Part shown: positions 6,299 through 14,456 of the stretch, piece by piece
How positions within the stretch are numbered: position 1 is the first letter of the stretch
Layout of the letters: each line of letters begins with the position of its first letter
Origin: Ktedonobacteraceae bacterium
GTDB taxonomy: Bacteria; Chloroflexota; Ktedonobacteria; Ktedonobacterales; Ktedonobacteraceae
Direction of reading: 5' to 3'
Length of the DNA stretch: 29,767 nucleotides
Assembly: GCA_014896635.1 (NCBI GenBank)
Contig: JADBKA010000034.1
Span: 1 to 29,767, forward strand
Notes under the pieces: model-generated
The model's database searches: none
Seen by the model: the letters and a program-made list of their open reading frames with translations, nothing else
What the model was told of the DNA's origin: nothing
Program-made: the position numbers and the translations under genes

Positions 6299-7816
6299 TT
6301 ACCCTCTGCCCGAATTGCCGGGCGCCTCCCAGAGCCAGCGGAGAGCATAGATGCGCGGTGGCGGCATAACCTCATACCGCCTACGAGACCTGCTCTTACT
6401 TGCCTGAGCGTCGCCATCGAGCGTATCCAGCAAGTCCAGCACACGATTTACGCTCTGCGCGACGCCCTCTACCATCAGATAACCGGAAGGCTTGACAGCA
6501 TCCCCCACCAGGTACAGCCCCTTGAGTGCCGTGACGGGCTGCACATCCTCCCCCTGGACAATGCGATTCACGGGCCACTCTCCGCGATAGGTGCTCATCG
6601 TGAGCACACGGCAGTGTTTATCAAAAGCTTCGCCAAAAAGCATGCGCAGGTCAGCCAGCGCCAGCGCCCGCTCTTCCTCAATGTTATCGCTCTGTATGAC
6701 CTGGTGACTGATCAATAGATGCTTACCCGGCGGCGCCAGGGCTGGATCGCTATTCGTTGGCTGCACAATACCGGCGATGCGCCTGGTATCCAGACAATAC
6801 ATAATACCCTTGTGAGGAATCAACGAAATATCACTCAATATATGCACCTTCAGTCCCACAGCTTCCCGCTCTTTTTCTTCTTCTTCTGCTCGCTCTGCTG
6901 TGGACACTTCTTCGCATACTTCTATATGCTCCCCAGTGTTCTCTTCTGCTGTTCGTCCGGTACCCTTTCTAAGTTTGAGCACCTCGGCCTGGGTGAGACG
7001 CCGGCCATGCAGCAATGCCCTGGTGGCACGTGGGCCGATATCACTGATCACCAGCGGAGCAGATAGCATCACTTCCTGACCGCTGGTTTTCTCCTGCACG
7101 CGCACACCCGTCACGCACCCGTCCTGCTGGAGAATCTGCACTGCCGGGCAGGAGAGGCGCACTTCCCCTCCCCGCTCGACAATATATTGCTCAAGCTGGC
7201 GCGTAATCTCGCCGCATCCCCCTTGCACAATCGCGGGCGCGCCGTAGCGAAACATATGTTTTGTCGTCTGAATCACTTCGGCAGTGCTGACCTGATGCAA
7301 TTCCAGGCTAAGCGCGAAACGCGCAATACGCTCGAAGAAGGCGACAAGTTGCGGGTTGCGTTCAACATTGATGTGGCGCTCCAGCCAGAGATCGAAAGGC
7401 AGAGCGCGTTCGCTCTGTGGAAGTGGACGGAAGAACATCAGGTAGCCGATGCGGAGAAACCAGAAGAACTGGCGCGGGCCGAGAAATTTGTAGACGCCTG
7501 GCAGCCCGCGCGCACGGTAGTGTTTGCCATGAACATGGAACGAACCAAAGACATCGGCATCAAAGAAGCGATGAGGGATATTGAGCAGGCGCAAGGTATG
7601 GGCCAGGACCCCACTGCTGCCAAACGGCACCATATGGACAGCACCGGTACTGACCTGCACACCTTGAAATTGTTTTGCCGTAAAGCGGCCACCACAGTGG
7701 TTGAGCCGCTCCACCACCACGACACGCTTGCCACGCCGTAGCAGGTGCGCGGCACTGAGCAGGCCACCCAGGCCGGCACCGATGATGATGGCATCAAAAT
7801 GGCGTCGATCATCCAT
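6299..7816 (-). CDS. FAD-dependent oxidoreductase, phytoene-desaturase/CrtI-like
   Basis: 505 residues. The N-terminal dinucleotide fold GAGLGGLLSAAHLL (13-26), followed by a VVVVERLNHCGGR segment (32-44), and the C-terminal GLYLVGDAVKPSGYLMVEGV (433-452) are the signature of the NAD(P)/FAD-dependent amine oxidase and carotenoid desaturase superfamily. Substrate is not readable from the sequence; no other carotenoid gene is near. An unusual acidic insert occupies about residues 284-320 (TGRTAEEN...AEEEEKERE). The C-terminal 40 residues beyond the FAD motif are basic and Pro-rich. It follows the FHA gene by 18 bases and precedes murA by 79, so co-transcription is likely. Superfamily firm, function unknown. 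Confidence 0.85.
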   Translation of the reverse strand: MDDRRHFDAIIIGAGLGGLLSAAHLLRRGKRVVVVERLNHCGGRFTAKQFQGVQVSTGAVHMVPFGSSGVLAHTLRLLNIPHRFFDADVFGSFHVHGKHYRARGLPGVYKFLGPRQFFWFLRIGYLMFFRPLPQSERALPFDLWLERHINVERNPQLVAFFERIARFALSLELHQVSTAEVIQTTKHMFRYGAPAIVQGGCGEITRQLEQYIVERGGEVRLSCPAVQILQQDGCVTGVRVQEKTSGQEVMLSAPLVISDIGPRATRALLHGRRLTQAEVLKLRKGTGRTAEENTGEHIEVCEEVSTAERAEEEEKEREAVGLKVHILSDISLIPHKGIMYCLDTRRIAGIVQPTNSDPALAPPGKHLLISHQVIQSDNIEEERALALADLRMLFGEAFDKHCRVLTMSTYRGEWPVNRIVQGEDVQPVTALKGLYLVGDAVKPSGYLMVEGVAQSVNRVLDLLDTLDGDAQASKSRSRRRYEVMPPPRIYALRWLWEAPGNSGRG

Positions 7817-7834
7817 GATGCTGTGGAAGAGTCA

Positions 7835-9340
7835 TTATTTGTTCTTGCTATCACCGAGCATGCTGCGCAACTGGCTGTTGCACTCGGCCATTGTGCTCAG
7901 CACGTTCTGGTAAAGCTGGAAAAGCCTGCTGAGATCGCGGGCCTTCTTCGCCAGTTTGACCATGTATTCCACATCGCGCGGATTATTCACTACATCCTCC
8001 ACAGCCTGCACCAGTTCTGACCAGGCCAGCGCGTCACGGCTGTGTCCCCCTTCGGCAATTGTGGTATCCATGCGATCACAGATGCGCCGCAGGTCGGCCC
8101 GCAGTTGATCCGTCGTCCGCGCGATTTCAACCTCGTGGCTGCGCATGGCCTCCTGCGTCTCATGAAATTGCTGCTGAAGTGAGGAGATCTGACCATCCAG
8201 CGAGGACAGGGCCGCCATCAAAGCCGTCATATCGGGCAATACCGGCTGCGGCAGGTCCGTGAAGCGGTTCAACGTTACTCCTGAAGCTTTTCCCCTGGCA
8301 GGCGGCGGAGCTGGCTGCTCGGTTTCCTTACGCTCAGTCACCGGCGGCGTCGAGGACCGCTCAATCGCCGGTGGAACAGAAGTGGAAGGCTGCGGAGTGT
8401 CTGGCACTGGCGGTGCTGGCTCTCGCACGGTCGGCTCTATGACCGGGGCCGGCGGCGCCTCTCGTACTGTCGGTGGAATTACTGGCGCTGCCGGGGCTGC
8501 CGGCGCGGCGTCTCGCACGGTCGGTGGGATCACCGGCACTGCCGGGGCAACAGATCCAGGGACTCCGTTTGTTGTAGTGCCTTGCGTCTTGAAGTCGTCC
8601 TGCTCCGGAGCTGGTATCGTAGCCTGTCCATCGCTCTGTGTACGGTACGTTGGCTCCTGCGGAACAGGAGAGACGGCGGACGGGCTAAAAGGCTGTGCGA
8701 CGGTCACCAGCTCATCTATTGGGACGGGGGGGGCGCTCTCCTTCTCCTGTACAGCTTGCTGCGAACCGGCAGCGCGGAAAATCAACTCATGTTCGCCGAT
8801 ACCAACATGATCACCGTCTTTCAGAACGTAAGGGACCAGCTCTTCAATCTGCTGCCCGTTGACAAAAGTGCCGTTCGCGCTGCGCTCATCTCGCAGCACA
8901 TACTGCTTGTCCTCATAACGGATAGTCGCATGACGGCGCGAAGTAAGCTTATCCTTTGAAAGGAGAATATCACTGCCCGGGGCGCGGCCAATCACCGTTT
9001 CGGGCTTATCCAGCACATACTCCTGTACGACCTCACCTTCCTCTGAGCGCAAAATCAGGCGCGCAGGCTGCTCGATTTTCTCCAGTATGGCCTGTGCCGC
9101 CGGCGCGGACTCCCCATGATATATCGGCAGCCCCGCATCTGAGGCAGGAGCCGGAATAGTAGCGCCTCCCGCATCGGCCCAGTTCTCCGGCGCTTCAACT
9201 GTGTGTTCTTCCCCCACCCCAGGCGGCGCCGGTGGAAACGCAGACGAAGGGGTCACTGGAAGCAGGCGATTGCCACAGTTCAAGCAGAAGTTATCGCCGG
9301 GTCGTGTTTCAGCCCCACAATAGGGACACTTCTTATCCAT
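7835..9340 (-). CDS. Zinc-ribbon, FHA-domain and coiled-coil protein
   Basis: 501 residues from ATG 9340, chosen because GAGAGGA precedes it by 8 bases and the product then begins with the zinc ribbon; an ATG at 9357 is possible. Domains in order: zinc ribbon CPYC (5-8) and CLNC (19-22); FHA domain about 95-190 with IGR (117-119), SRRH (134-137) and NGTFVNG (156-162), which by family binds phosphothreonine peptides; a Pro-rich linker with three TVR[E/D] repeats near 280-340; and a C-terminal helical region (about 370-501) likely to form a coiled coil. No membrane segment. FHA proteins read Ser/Thr kinase output, but no Hanks-type kinase is in the window. First gene of the cluster leading to murA. 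Confidence 0.88.
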   Translation of the reverse strand: MDKKCPYCGAETRPGDNFCLNCGNRLLPVTPSSAFPPAPPGVGEEHTVEAPENWADAGGATIPAPASDAGLPIYHGESAPAAQAILEKIEQPARLILRSEEGEVVQEYVLDKPETVIGRAPGSDILLSKDKLTSRRHATIRYEDKQYVLRDERSANGTFVNGQQIEELVPYVLKDGDHVGIGEHELIFRAAGSQQAVQEKESAPPVPIDELVTVAQPFSPSAVSPVPQEPTYRTQSDGQATIPAPEQDDFKTQGTTTNGVPGSVAPAVPVIPPTVRDAAPAAPAAPVIPPTVREAPPAPVIEPTVREPAPPVPDTPQPSTSVPPAIERSSTPPVTERKETEQPAPPPARGKASGVTLNRFTDLPQPVLPDMTALMAALSSLDGQISSLQQQFHETQEAMRSHEVEIARTTDQLRADLRRICDRMDTTIAEGGHSRDALAWSELVQAVEDVVNNPRDVEYMVKLAKKARDLSRLFQLYQNVLSTMAECNSQLRSMLGDSKNK

Positions 9341-9410
9341 CAGACGGTTCCTCTCATTCATGGCACATGTGGGAATTCTTTGTCCCGATATACTGCACAA
9401 AACTACCGTT

Positions 9411-9419
9411 AGTATACCA
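9411..9419 (-). promoter_or_regulatory. Candidate extended -10 for the FHA gene cluster
   Basis: TATACT (9416-9411) is preceded by TGG on the minus strand, about 70 bases upstream of the start at 9340. No good -35 is seen at the expected distance, so this is a weak call. Confidence 0.35.
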
Positions 9420-9561
9420 GACGCAAAAGCTGAGCGTCGATAGTTCTTTCTCCAGGCATGCAAACAACAGCAACAGCCACTATACAATTACGCTATCACT
9501 CTACTACGACGAATAAAAGGGCAAACAATCACACCGTACGGGTACCCATCAACGAAACAGG

Positions 9562-10245
9562 CTATGTCTCCGGTATCCAATTTATATCAGGCTGTAGCCG
9601 GTCAAACAGAGCACGCAGTTCGCCGGTTGTCCCTCTAGCAGAAAAGACAATACTTGTTCTGTCGCGCACACCCGTACAGATCTGTACGGGTGGCGCTGTC
9701 GCCGTCGCCGCCGCTGTTCCATTTTTCGCCGTGTCACCACCCTGGCCGGTATCTACCTTGCATTGAAATACAAGACTCTGAGAACGCAGGGGCGTCTCCG
9801 AAAAACTGATTGCAGTCCGGTCAGGAAGCAGGAAGCCGATCATTAAACTGCTGCCAAGCACAGGATCACGTACAGTGCCGGCAACACTCAGCAGGCAGGT
9901 ACCAGCCGGAAGCTCAGATGGCAAATAGATAGTAAAGCCAAGGTGAGCCTTAAACACCGCCCAGTCATTGATCGTCATGGGCGTGCCAGAGGGAGATGGC
10001 AGCGGCGCAGGCGAGGGTGTGGTCACCGTTCCACCGGCCACAGGCGTCACCGCCGCGCCTTCATCCCGTAAATACAGCGCTGGCTTCTTCTCACACCAGG
10101 CCAGCTTTGCTATTTTTATCGTCGATGGCCACGGTGTCGCCGTCGCTCCTGAACCCGCTGGCCCCATACAGCCGGCCAGTAAACCCACCATCAGCCCCAT
10201 CAATATCACGTCGCACAACACCAGCCCACGCCTGAACATCAACAT
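9562..10245 (-). CDS. Predicted lipoprotein of unknown function
   Basis: 227 residues from ATG 10245. This start is chosen because AGGAG lies five bases before it and it gives a proper signal peptide: basic n-region FRR, hydrophobic core, and lipobox GLLAGC at about 21-26. An upstream in-frame ATG at 10311 would bury the signal. After the Cys comes a Ser/Thr/Pro/Gly-rich linker, then a segment from WAVFKAHLGFTIYLP that may form a small beta domain with two further Cys. I do not recognise a family. It would be exported and anchored to the outer face of the membrane. It stands alone between the FHA cluster and dnaA, divergent from dnaA. Confidence 0.75.
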   Translation of the reverse strand: MLMFRRGLVLCDVILMGLMVGLLAGCMGPAGSGATATPWPSTIKIAKLAWCEKKPALYLRDEGAAVTPVAGGTVTTPSPAPLPSPSGTPMTINDWAVFKAHLGFTIYLPSELPAGTCLLSVAGTVRDPVLGSSLMIGFLLPDRTAISFSETPLRSQSLVFQCKVDTGQGGDTAKNGTAAATATAPPVQICTGVRDRTSIVFSARGTTGELRALFDRLQPDINWIPET

Positions 10246-10547
10246 ACCTGCTCCTGAGCCAGAGGTTTTCAAAATAGTAAACGCAGAGATAGAGAGAGTT
10301 TGCAGTTTCATTCTCCTATTCCGGCCCCATTATACTGCAAGTAAGACCAAAAACCTACAGGATACAGCCCACATGGTACAAAAAGAGGGGTTTACAGCGT
10401 TTTGATTTAATGCTACCATTACAATCCGCCGCACCATCAAAGGGAGAGGTCTTCTATTTCTATTTGCATAATTTATATGTCAATAAGTGTAGAAAGCGTG
10501 TTAAAGTTAAAAGGATTGTGAATATTTCCGCGAAGGGGTGAGTCCCG
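10246..10547. other. Divergent promoter region between lipoprotein gene and dnaA
   Basis: The region is AT-rich near 10450-10530. A minus-strand TATAAT is at 10334-10329, facing the lipoprotein gene, without a good -35. The plus-strand dnaA promoter candidate is listed separately. I saw no TTATNCACA-type DnaA box on either strand here or in the 115 bases after dnaA, so an origin is not supported. Confidence 0.5.
10391..10419 (+). promoter_or_regulatory. Candidate dnaA promoter
   Basis: TTTACA (10391-10396) is followed by a 17-bp spacer and TACCAT (10414-10419), with TGC before the -10. It leaves a leader of about 120 bases before the GTG start of dnaA. Confidence 0.45.
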
Positions 10548-12158
10548 GTGAACGCGAAACAGATCTGGCAAACCACAATTGAGCGATTACAATCTAAAGT
10601 CACGCCTGCTGTCTTCACTACCTGGTTCCAGGGGACTTCGGCCCTCTCTTTCCAGGATAGTATTTTTACCGTAGGGGTGCCTACGACGTTTGCCAAAGCT
10701 CACCTGGAAAATCGTTTCCTGGATGTGATCCGCTCGCTTCTCGTCGAGGTCATCGGCAAGCCTGTCGAAGTGCAATTCGTCGTCTCGAAGGAGAAGGCAA
10801 ACGGGAGAACGGAGAGAGCGGACGAAACTGGAGACACGGCGGGGATTTCCGCTGATCCTGCTATGTCCAGGCGAAGTGGCCGCCAGACGCGGCGCGCCTC
10901 CGCTGTTCAGCACGCCAGACGCATCGCCGAGGTGGCAGCAGAATCTGTGGCAGCTATGCACTCGCTCCTGCCTGTGCCTCCCCTTACCAACGCGCGCCTT
11001 GCTCCTCCCAACGTGCAGAACCAACAGAAGCAACAGGCACAGCAAGAAGAGCTATCTGCTCCTTCACCTGAGCCGCAGTCAGGTACCGACTACACACTTT
11101 TTAGTTCTGGTTCCCCAGTTTCCACGCCCGGCCAGAGCATGCTTAACCCGCGCTACACCTTTAGCACTTTTATTGTTGGCAAGACCAATGAACTCGCTCA
11201 TGCCGCTTCGCTGGCGGTATCCGAGCGTCCCGGCCATATCTACAACCCGCTCTTTCTCTATGGCGGTGTGGGACTGGGAAAAACTCACCTGCTGCACGCC
11301 GTCGGCCATGTGGGAGAGGCCAACGGCCTGAACGTGCTCTACGTCACATCCGAAAAATTTACCAACGAGATCATCAACGCCATTCGTTACCAGAAAACGG
11401 AAGAGTTCCGCGCGAAATATCGCCAGATAGATATTTTACTCATCGACGATATCCAGTTCATCGCCGGCAAGGATTCGACGGAAGAGGAGTTTTTTCACAC
11501 GTTCAATACGCTGCACAACGCCAACAAGCAGATAGTTGTCACCAGCGACCGGCCCCCCAGGGCTATTCTCAGCCTGCAAGACCGCCTGCGCTCGCGCTTT
11601 GAATGGGGATTGTTGGCCGACGTGCAACCGCCGGAGTATGAGCACCGCCTTGCCATCCTGCGTTCAAAATGCGATTCCTTGCGCTTCACCGTCCCGCCAG
11701 CAGTGATTGAGTATATCGCCCGTCCCATCTGTAGCAGCGTGCGAGAACTGGAAGGTGCGCTCAATCGCGTAATTGCCTACGCCACGCTTCATAATGCTCC
11801 TCTTACAGTGGGACTGGCTGCCGAAGCTCTCGAACACATCTACAATGACAGGAAGCCGTCCTCAAACCTGACGCCAGCGGATATCCTGGCCGGGGTCTGC
11901 CGCTACTATAATATCGATTCCCAGTTGATCAGAGGAAAACAGCGCGACCGCGATATCGTCTGGCCGCGCCAGGTCGCCATGTACCTTATGCGCGAGGAGA
12001 CGGACGCTTCCTTGCTCCAGATTGGCGCGGAGCTGGGAGGACGTGACCACACGACGATCATGCACGGCTGGGAGAAGGTACACACCGAAGTGACACATAA
12101 CGACCGCGCACGCCAGGAAGTCGCGGCGGTGCTGGCATCCATCCAGCAGAACATCTAA
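10548..12158 (+). CDS. dnaA: Chromosomal replication initiator protein DnaA
   Basis: 536 residues from GTG 10548, with AAGGGGTG upstream. DnaA binds origin DNA and opens it using AAA+ assembly. Domain I is about 1-80 (WQTTIERLQSKVTPAVFTTWF). Domain II is unusually long, about 85-195, rich in Gln, Pro, Ser and Arg and likely disordered, making the protein some 80 residues longer than the common length. Domain III has Walker A GGVGLGKTHLLHA (239-251), Walker B ILLIDDIQF (296-304) and sensor/Arg-finger region LQDRLRSRF (343-351). Domain IV ends with the DNA-binding signature GGRDHTTIMHGWEKV (497-511). dnaN, recF and rpmH are absent nearby, so this dnaA is not in the classical origin gene order. 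Confidence 0.97.
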   Translation: MNAKQIWQTTIERLQSKVTPAVFTTWFQGTSALSFQDSIFTVGVPTTFAKAHLENRFLDVIRSLLVEVIGKPVEVQFVVSKEKANGRTERADETGDTAGISADPAMSRRSGRQTRRASAVQHARRIAEVAAESVAAMHSLLPVPPLTNARLAPPNVQNQQKQQAQQEELSAPSPEPQSGTDYTLFSSGSPVSTPGQSMLNPRYTFSTFIVGKTNELAHAASLAVSERPGHIYNPLFLYGGVGLGKTHLLHAVGHVGEANGLNVLYVTSEKFTNEIINAIRYQKTEEFRAKYRQIDILLIDDIQFIAGKDSTEEEFFHTFNTLHNANKQIVVTSDRPPRAILSLQDRLRSRFEWGLLADVQPPEYEHRLAILRSKCDSLRFTVPPAVIEYIARPICSSVRELEGALNRVIAYATLHNAPLTVGLAAEALEHIYNDRKPSSNLTPADILAGVCRYYNIDSQLIRGKQRDRDIVWPRQVAMYLMREETDASLLQIGAELGGRDHTTIMHGWEKVHTEVTHNDRARQEVAAVLASIQQNI

Positions 12159-12226
12159 AGGTCCTACTCAGCTTAACACGAAACAGCCCTGATGCTGCTT
12201 TCCGGTCTTTCTTCTTCCTGCGAATT

Positions 12227-12235
12227 TGCTATAAT
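12227..12235 (+). promoter_or_regulatory. Extended -10 promoter element
   Basis: TGC followed directly by TATAAT (12230-12235), 38 bases before the ATG at 12274. The -35 region is not consensus, as is common with extended -10 promoters. Confidence 0.55.
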
Positions 12236-12273
12236 TAGGACGGTACATATCTCTCAACCTGGGAGCCATTTTG

Positions 12274-12852
12274 ATGCAACAACAGCAACAACAATACGCC
12301 GACTATGATCTGCTGGCTGTCTTCTCCGATGAAGAGAAGGCGAATACAGCGGCAGCAAAACTGCACAAAGAGGGTTTTACTGACGAAGAGGTCCACCAGC
12401 TTGCAGCAGGCAGTATCGGACGTGGAGAGTTTCGGGAGCATGGCCCTGATCAGACTCGCCGCGAATTTTTCCTTCAGACGCAGCGATCAGGCCCCAATCC
12501 GCTCCTGGTCGCGCTCCTGGCCGTTATCTTCGGCGGCGCGCTTGGCGGGCTGGTATTCGTGGCAAGCCTGGCACTCCCGGCGCTTCCTGAGCCGCTGAGC
12601 CTCATCATCGGCATCGTCCTCGGCCTCATCCTGGGCGCGCTCGTCGGACTTCTGCGGGGGAGGCGAGTACGCGGAGCCATCGGGCAAAACCTGCCCCAGC
12701 CCAGAGCTGCGCCTCCTCTCAGTACCGCCCGTACTATCGTCGCACTGCGCCTGAGCGACCCCGATAACATCAGCCGCAGATCACGCGCACGCGCTATCCT
12801 GTTGAACAACCAGGGGAAGATCGACAGGAGCGTTGGCAGACACAGAGAATAA
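12274..12852 (+). CDS. YflT-like general-stress-type membrane protein
   Basis: 192 residues from ATG 12274 (GGGAG 8 bases upstream; the preceding TTG is a less likely start). After a Q-rich start, residues 10-45 (YDLLAVFSDEEKANTAAAKLHKEGF) resemble the N-terminal unit of heat-induced stress proteins of the YflT/17M type. Two Gly-rich hydrophobic segments, at about 77-103 and 107-128, form a probable membrane hairpin with glycine-zipper spacing (GGALGGLVF; GIVLGLILGALVGLL). A basic C-terminal part contains a short beta-like unit (ARTIVALRLSD) that mirrors the first domain. Monocistronic. The stress link is inferred from the domain resemblance and the adjacent universal stress gene. Confidence 0.72.
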   Translation: MQQQQQQYADYDLLAVFSDEEKANTAAAKLHKEGFTDEEVHQLAAGSIGRGEFREHGPDQTRREFFLQTQRSGPNPLLVALLAVIFGGALGGLVFVASLALPALPEPLSLIIGIVLGLILGALVGLLRGRRVRGAIGQNLPQPRAAPPLSTARTIVALRLSDPDNISRRSRARAILLNNQGKIDRSVGRHRE

Positions 12853-12888
12853 AAAGTCCTGAGGCCCTGAGAACAAAATCCCGGCACA

Positions 12889-12917
12889 TTGCACAATCGA
12901 CAAAGAAAAGTTATGAT
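12889..12917 (+). promoter_or_regulatory. Promoter of the universal stress gene
   Basis: TTGCAC (12889-12894) and TATGAT (12912-12917) are separated by exactly 17 bases, about 50 bases before the start codon at 12968. This is one of the best sigma-70-type matches in the window. Confidence 0.65.
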
Positions 12918-12967
12918 ATGATGAGTAATAACGCTGTTCTATCACGCTCCTTCAGGAGGGGAAGTTT

Positions 12968-13504
12968 ATGGTTCACTTATGGGGTTCCAAAGCCAGAGAC
13001 GAAACGGAGATTAGCAAATCAGCTCTGGGCGAGAGTGCTACCGGGGACATAGCAGTCGTGATAGCAGGAGACAAACTCGACGCTAACCTGGTTTACCTCG
13101 GTTGTCAGATGGCGAAAGGAGCCAGACGTAAGGTCCACCTCGTTCATGTGATTGAAGTCCCACGCTCACTCCCTCTCAAAGCCGTCCTCACAGAAGAGTC
13201 CGAACGCGCAGACCGCTTGCTTGGCTCTGCCATGCACATCGCGGAGCGCGTCGGCTGCGAGGCGGTGGCAGAAGTCGTACAGGCTCGTGACGCCGGCCCG
13301 GCTATCGTCGATGAGGCCCGTGATCACCGCTGCGCGCTTCTCCTGATAGGGTTGGTACGCCACAGCAAATCGCCGCAGGTCGATCTAGGGAAAACCGTTC
13401 CTTACGTTCTTGCCAATGCACCCTGTCGCGTCTGGCTCGTCCAGGACCCCTCACCCTATCCTGCCGTGCGTGAGACAAATAAACAGGAGACAAAAAAAGC
13501 TTAA
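12968..13504 (+). CDS. Universal stress protein, UspA family
   Basis: 178 residues from ATG 12968, preceded by a strong AGGAGGGG. The body (about 27-160) follows the Usp fold: IAVVIAGDKLDANLVYLGCQMAK, then VHLVHVIEVP, a helix with ESERADRLLGSAMHIAERVG, AEVVQARDAGPAIVDEA, LLLIGLVRH, and the C-terminal VPYVLANAPCRVWLVQ. The usual ATP-binding G-x2-G-x9-G(S/T) motif is altered: GLVRHSKSPQVDLGKT lacks the second Gly, so nucleotide binding is uncertain. Cytoplasmic, single gene with its own promoter and a clear terminator. Confidence 0.88.
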   Translation: MVHLWGSKARDETEISKSALGESATGDIAVVIAGDKLDANLVYLGCQMAKGARRKVHLVHVIEVPRSLPLKAVLTEESERADRLLGSAMHIAERVGCEAVAEVVQARDAGPAIVDEARDHRCALLLIGLVRHSKSPQVDLGKTVPYVLANAPCRVWLVQDPSPYPAVRETNKQETKKA

Positions 13505-13534
13505 GCCCCATTTATGTGAGTAAATGGGGCTTTT
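13504..13534 (+). terminator. Rho-independent terminator
   Basis: Stem AGCCCCATTTA (13504-13514), loop TGTGAG, matching stem 13521-13531, then a short T-run. It begins at the stop codon of the universal stress gene and is a textbook intrinsic terminator. Confidence 0.85.
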
Positions 13535-13693
13535 CAAGAGTTTGCTGCCATTGCAACCGCAGCCGCCGGGCCGACGGTTACTTGCTTTTTTTGCCGTTTC
13601 CCAGATGATACTTACACAACGCCGAAAACGTAGTATATACGGGGTTCTATTTTATAGTTGACTGTTATCATCGCTTGAGGGAAGGGAAGAACA

Positions 13694-14305
13694 ATGACAA
13701 CAGACTCCACAGCAGGTCCGCCGGGTCACGCGGAACGCCCACGTCGCTCTCACCGCGACTACTACACAGCACTCTACCAGGCAGCTCTGACTATTTCTTC
13801 CAGCCTGGAGCTTGATCAGGTTTTGCAGAGCGTGGTTAAAAGCATTACAGAGGCTATGCAGGTCAAAGCCTGCACTTTGCGCCTGTGGCACAAAGAAACG
13901 GGACGCATGGAGATTAGCGCAGTCTATGGGCTAAGCGCAGGCTATCTCGCAAAAGGCCCGGTCGATATTGCCCATAGCCCCATCGACAGCGAAACGTTAC
14001 GTGGCACACCCGTCTATATTGCCGACGCCCGCAGCGATCCCCGCTTCCAATACCAGCAGGCTGCCAGAGAAGAGGGCATCGTCTCCGTACTCTGTGTTCC
14101 CCTTGAAGTACACGGCAGCGCCATCGGCGTTATCAGAGTGTACACTGACTCCCCGACCATTTTCGGTGAAGACGACGTTCAGTTTCTCTCGGTACTCGCC
14201 AGCCTGGCCGGCCTGGCGATAGAGAACGCCCGTCTCTACGAAGGCGTGAGAAGTTCGTACGATGGCGTGATGGCAGCTTTGTGGGGTGACCAGCTTCCTC
14301 TGTAA
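13694..14305 (+). CDS. GAF-domain sensor protein
   Basis: 203 residues from ATG 13694 with GGGAAGGGAAG upstream. After a short polar leader and the helix YTALYQAALTISSSLELDQVLQSVV (about 24-48), a single GAF domain covers about 50-185: ACTLRLWHKETGRMEISAVYGL, VYIADARSDPRFQY, VSVLCVPLEVHGSAIGVIRVYT and EDDVQFLSVLASLAGLAIENARLYE. GAF domains bind small ligands such as cyclic nucleotides, tetrapyrroles or metals, or sense redox. No kinase, cyclase or output domain is attached, and the protein stops shortly after the last GAF helix, so it may act by dimerisation with another protein. Ligand unknown. No membrane segment. Confidence 0.85.
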   Translation: MTTDSTAGPPGHAERPRRSHRDYYTALYQAALTISSSLELDQVLQSVVKSITEAMQVKACTLRLWHKETGRMEISAVYGLSAGYLAKGPVDIAHSPIDSETLRGTPVYIADARSDPRFQYQQAAREEGIVSVLCVPLEVHGSAIGVIRVYTDSPTIFGEDDVQFLSVLASLAGLAIENARLYEGVRSSYDGVMAALWGDQLPL

Positions 14306-14408
14306 ACGCATTAACACAGAAGACATCGGTGAATACACACTCTGCACTCGCCAGCACTCTTTTCAAGCACCGGTAACCACACCAGCCTCTCCCGGCCACA
14401 CAGGCCAC

Positions 14409-14438
14409 GCAGCTTTGCAAACCACCGTGCAAAGCTGC
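14409..14438. terminator. Hairpin between convergent genes
   Basis: Perfect 11-bp stem GCAGCTTTGCA (14409-14419) and TGCAAAGCTGC (14428-14438), 8-base loop, between the ends of the GAF gene and the DUF4097 gene. There is no T-run on either side, so it may act as a bidirectional RNA-end stabiliser rather than a true intrinsic terminator. Confidence 0.55.
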
Positions 14439-14456
14439 TGCTTACACACTACTACA

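Noticed and set aside
8259..8810. 183-residue plus-strand ORF rich in Gly, Thr and Ala
   Set aside because: It is the antisense of the Pro-rich linker of the FHA protein; the apparent repeats mirror the TVR repeats of the real gene.
10312..10547. Possible replication origin next to dnaA
   Set aside because: AT-rich, but no DnaA-box-like nonamers on either strand and no dnaN/rpmH neighbours.
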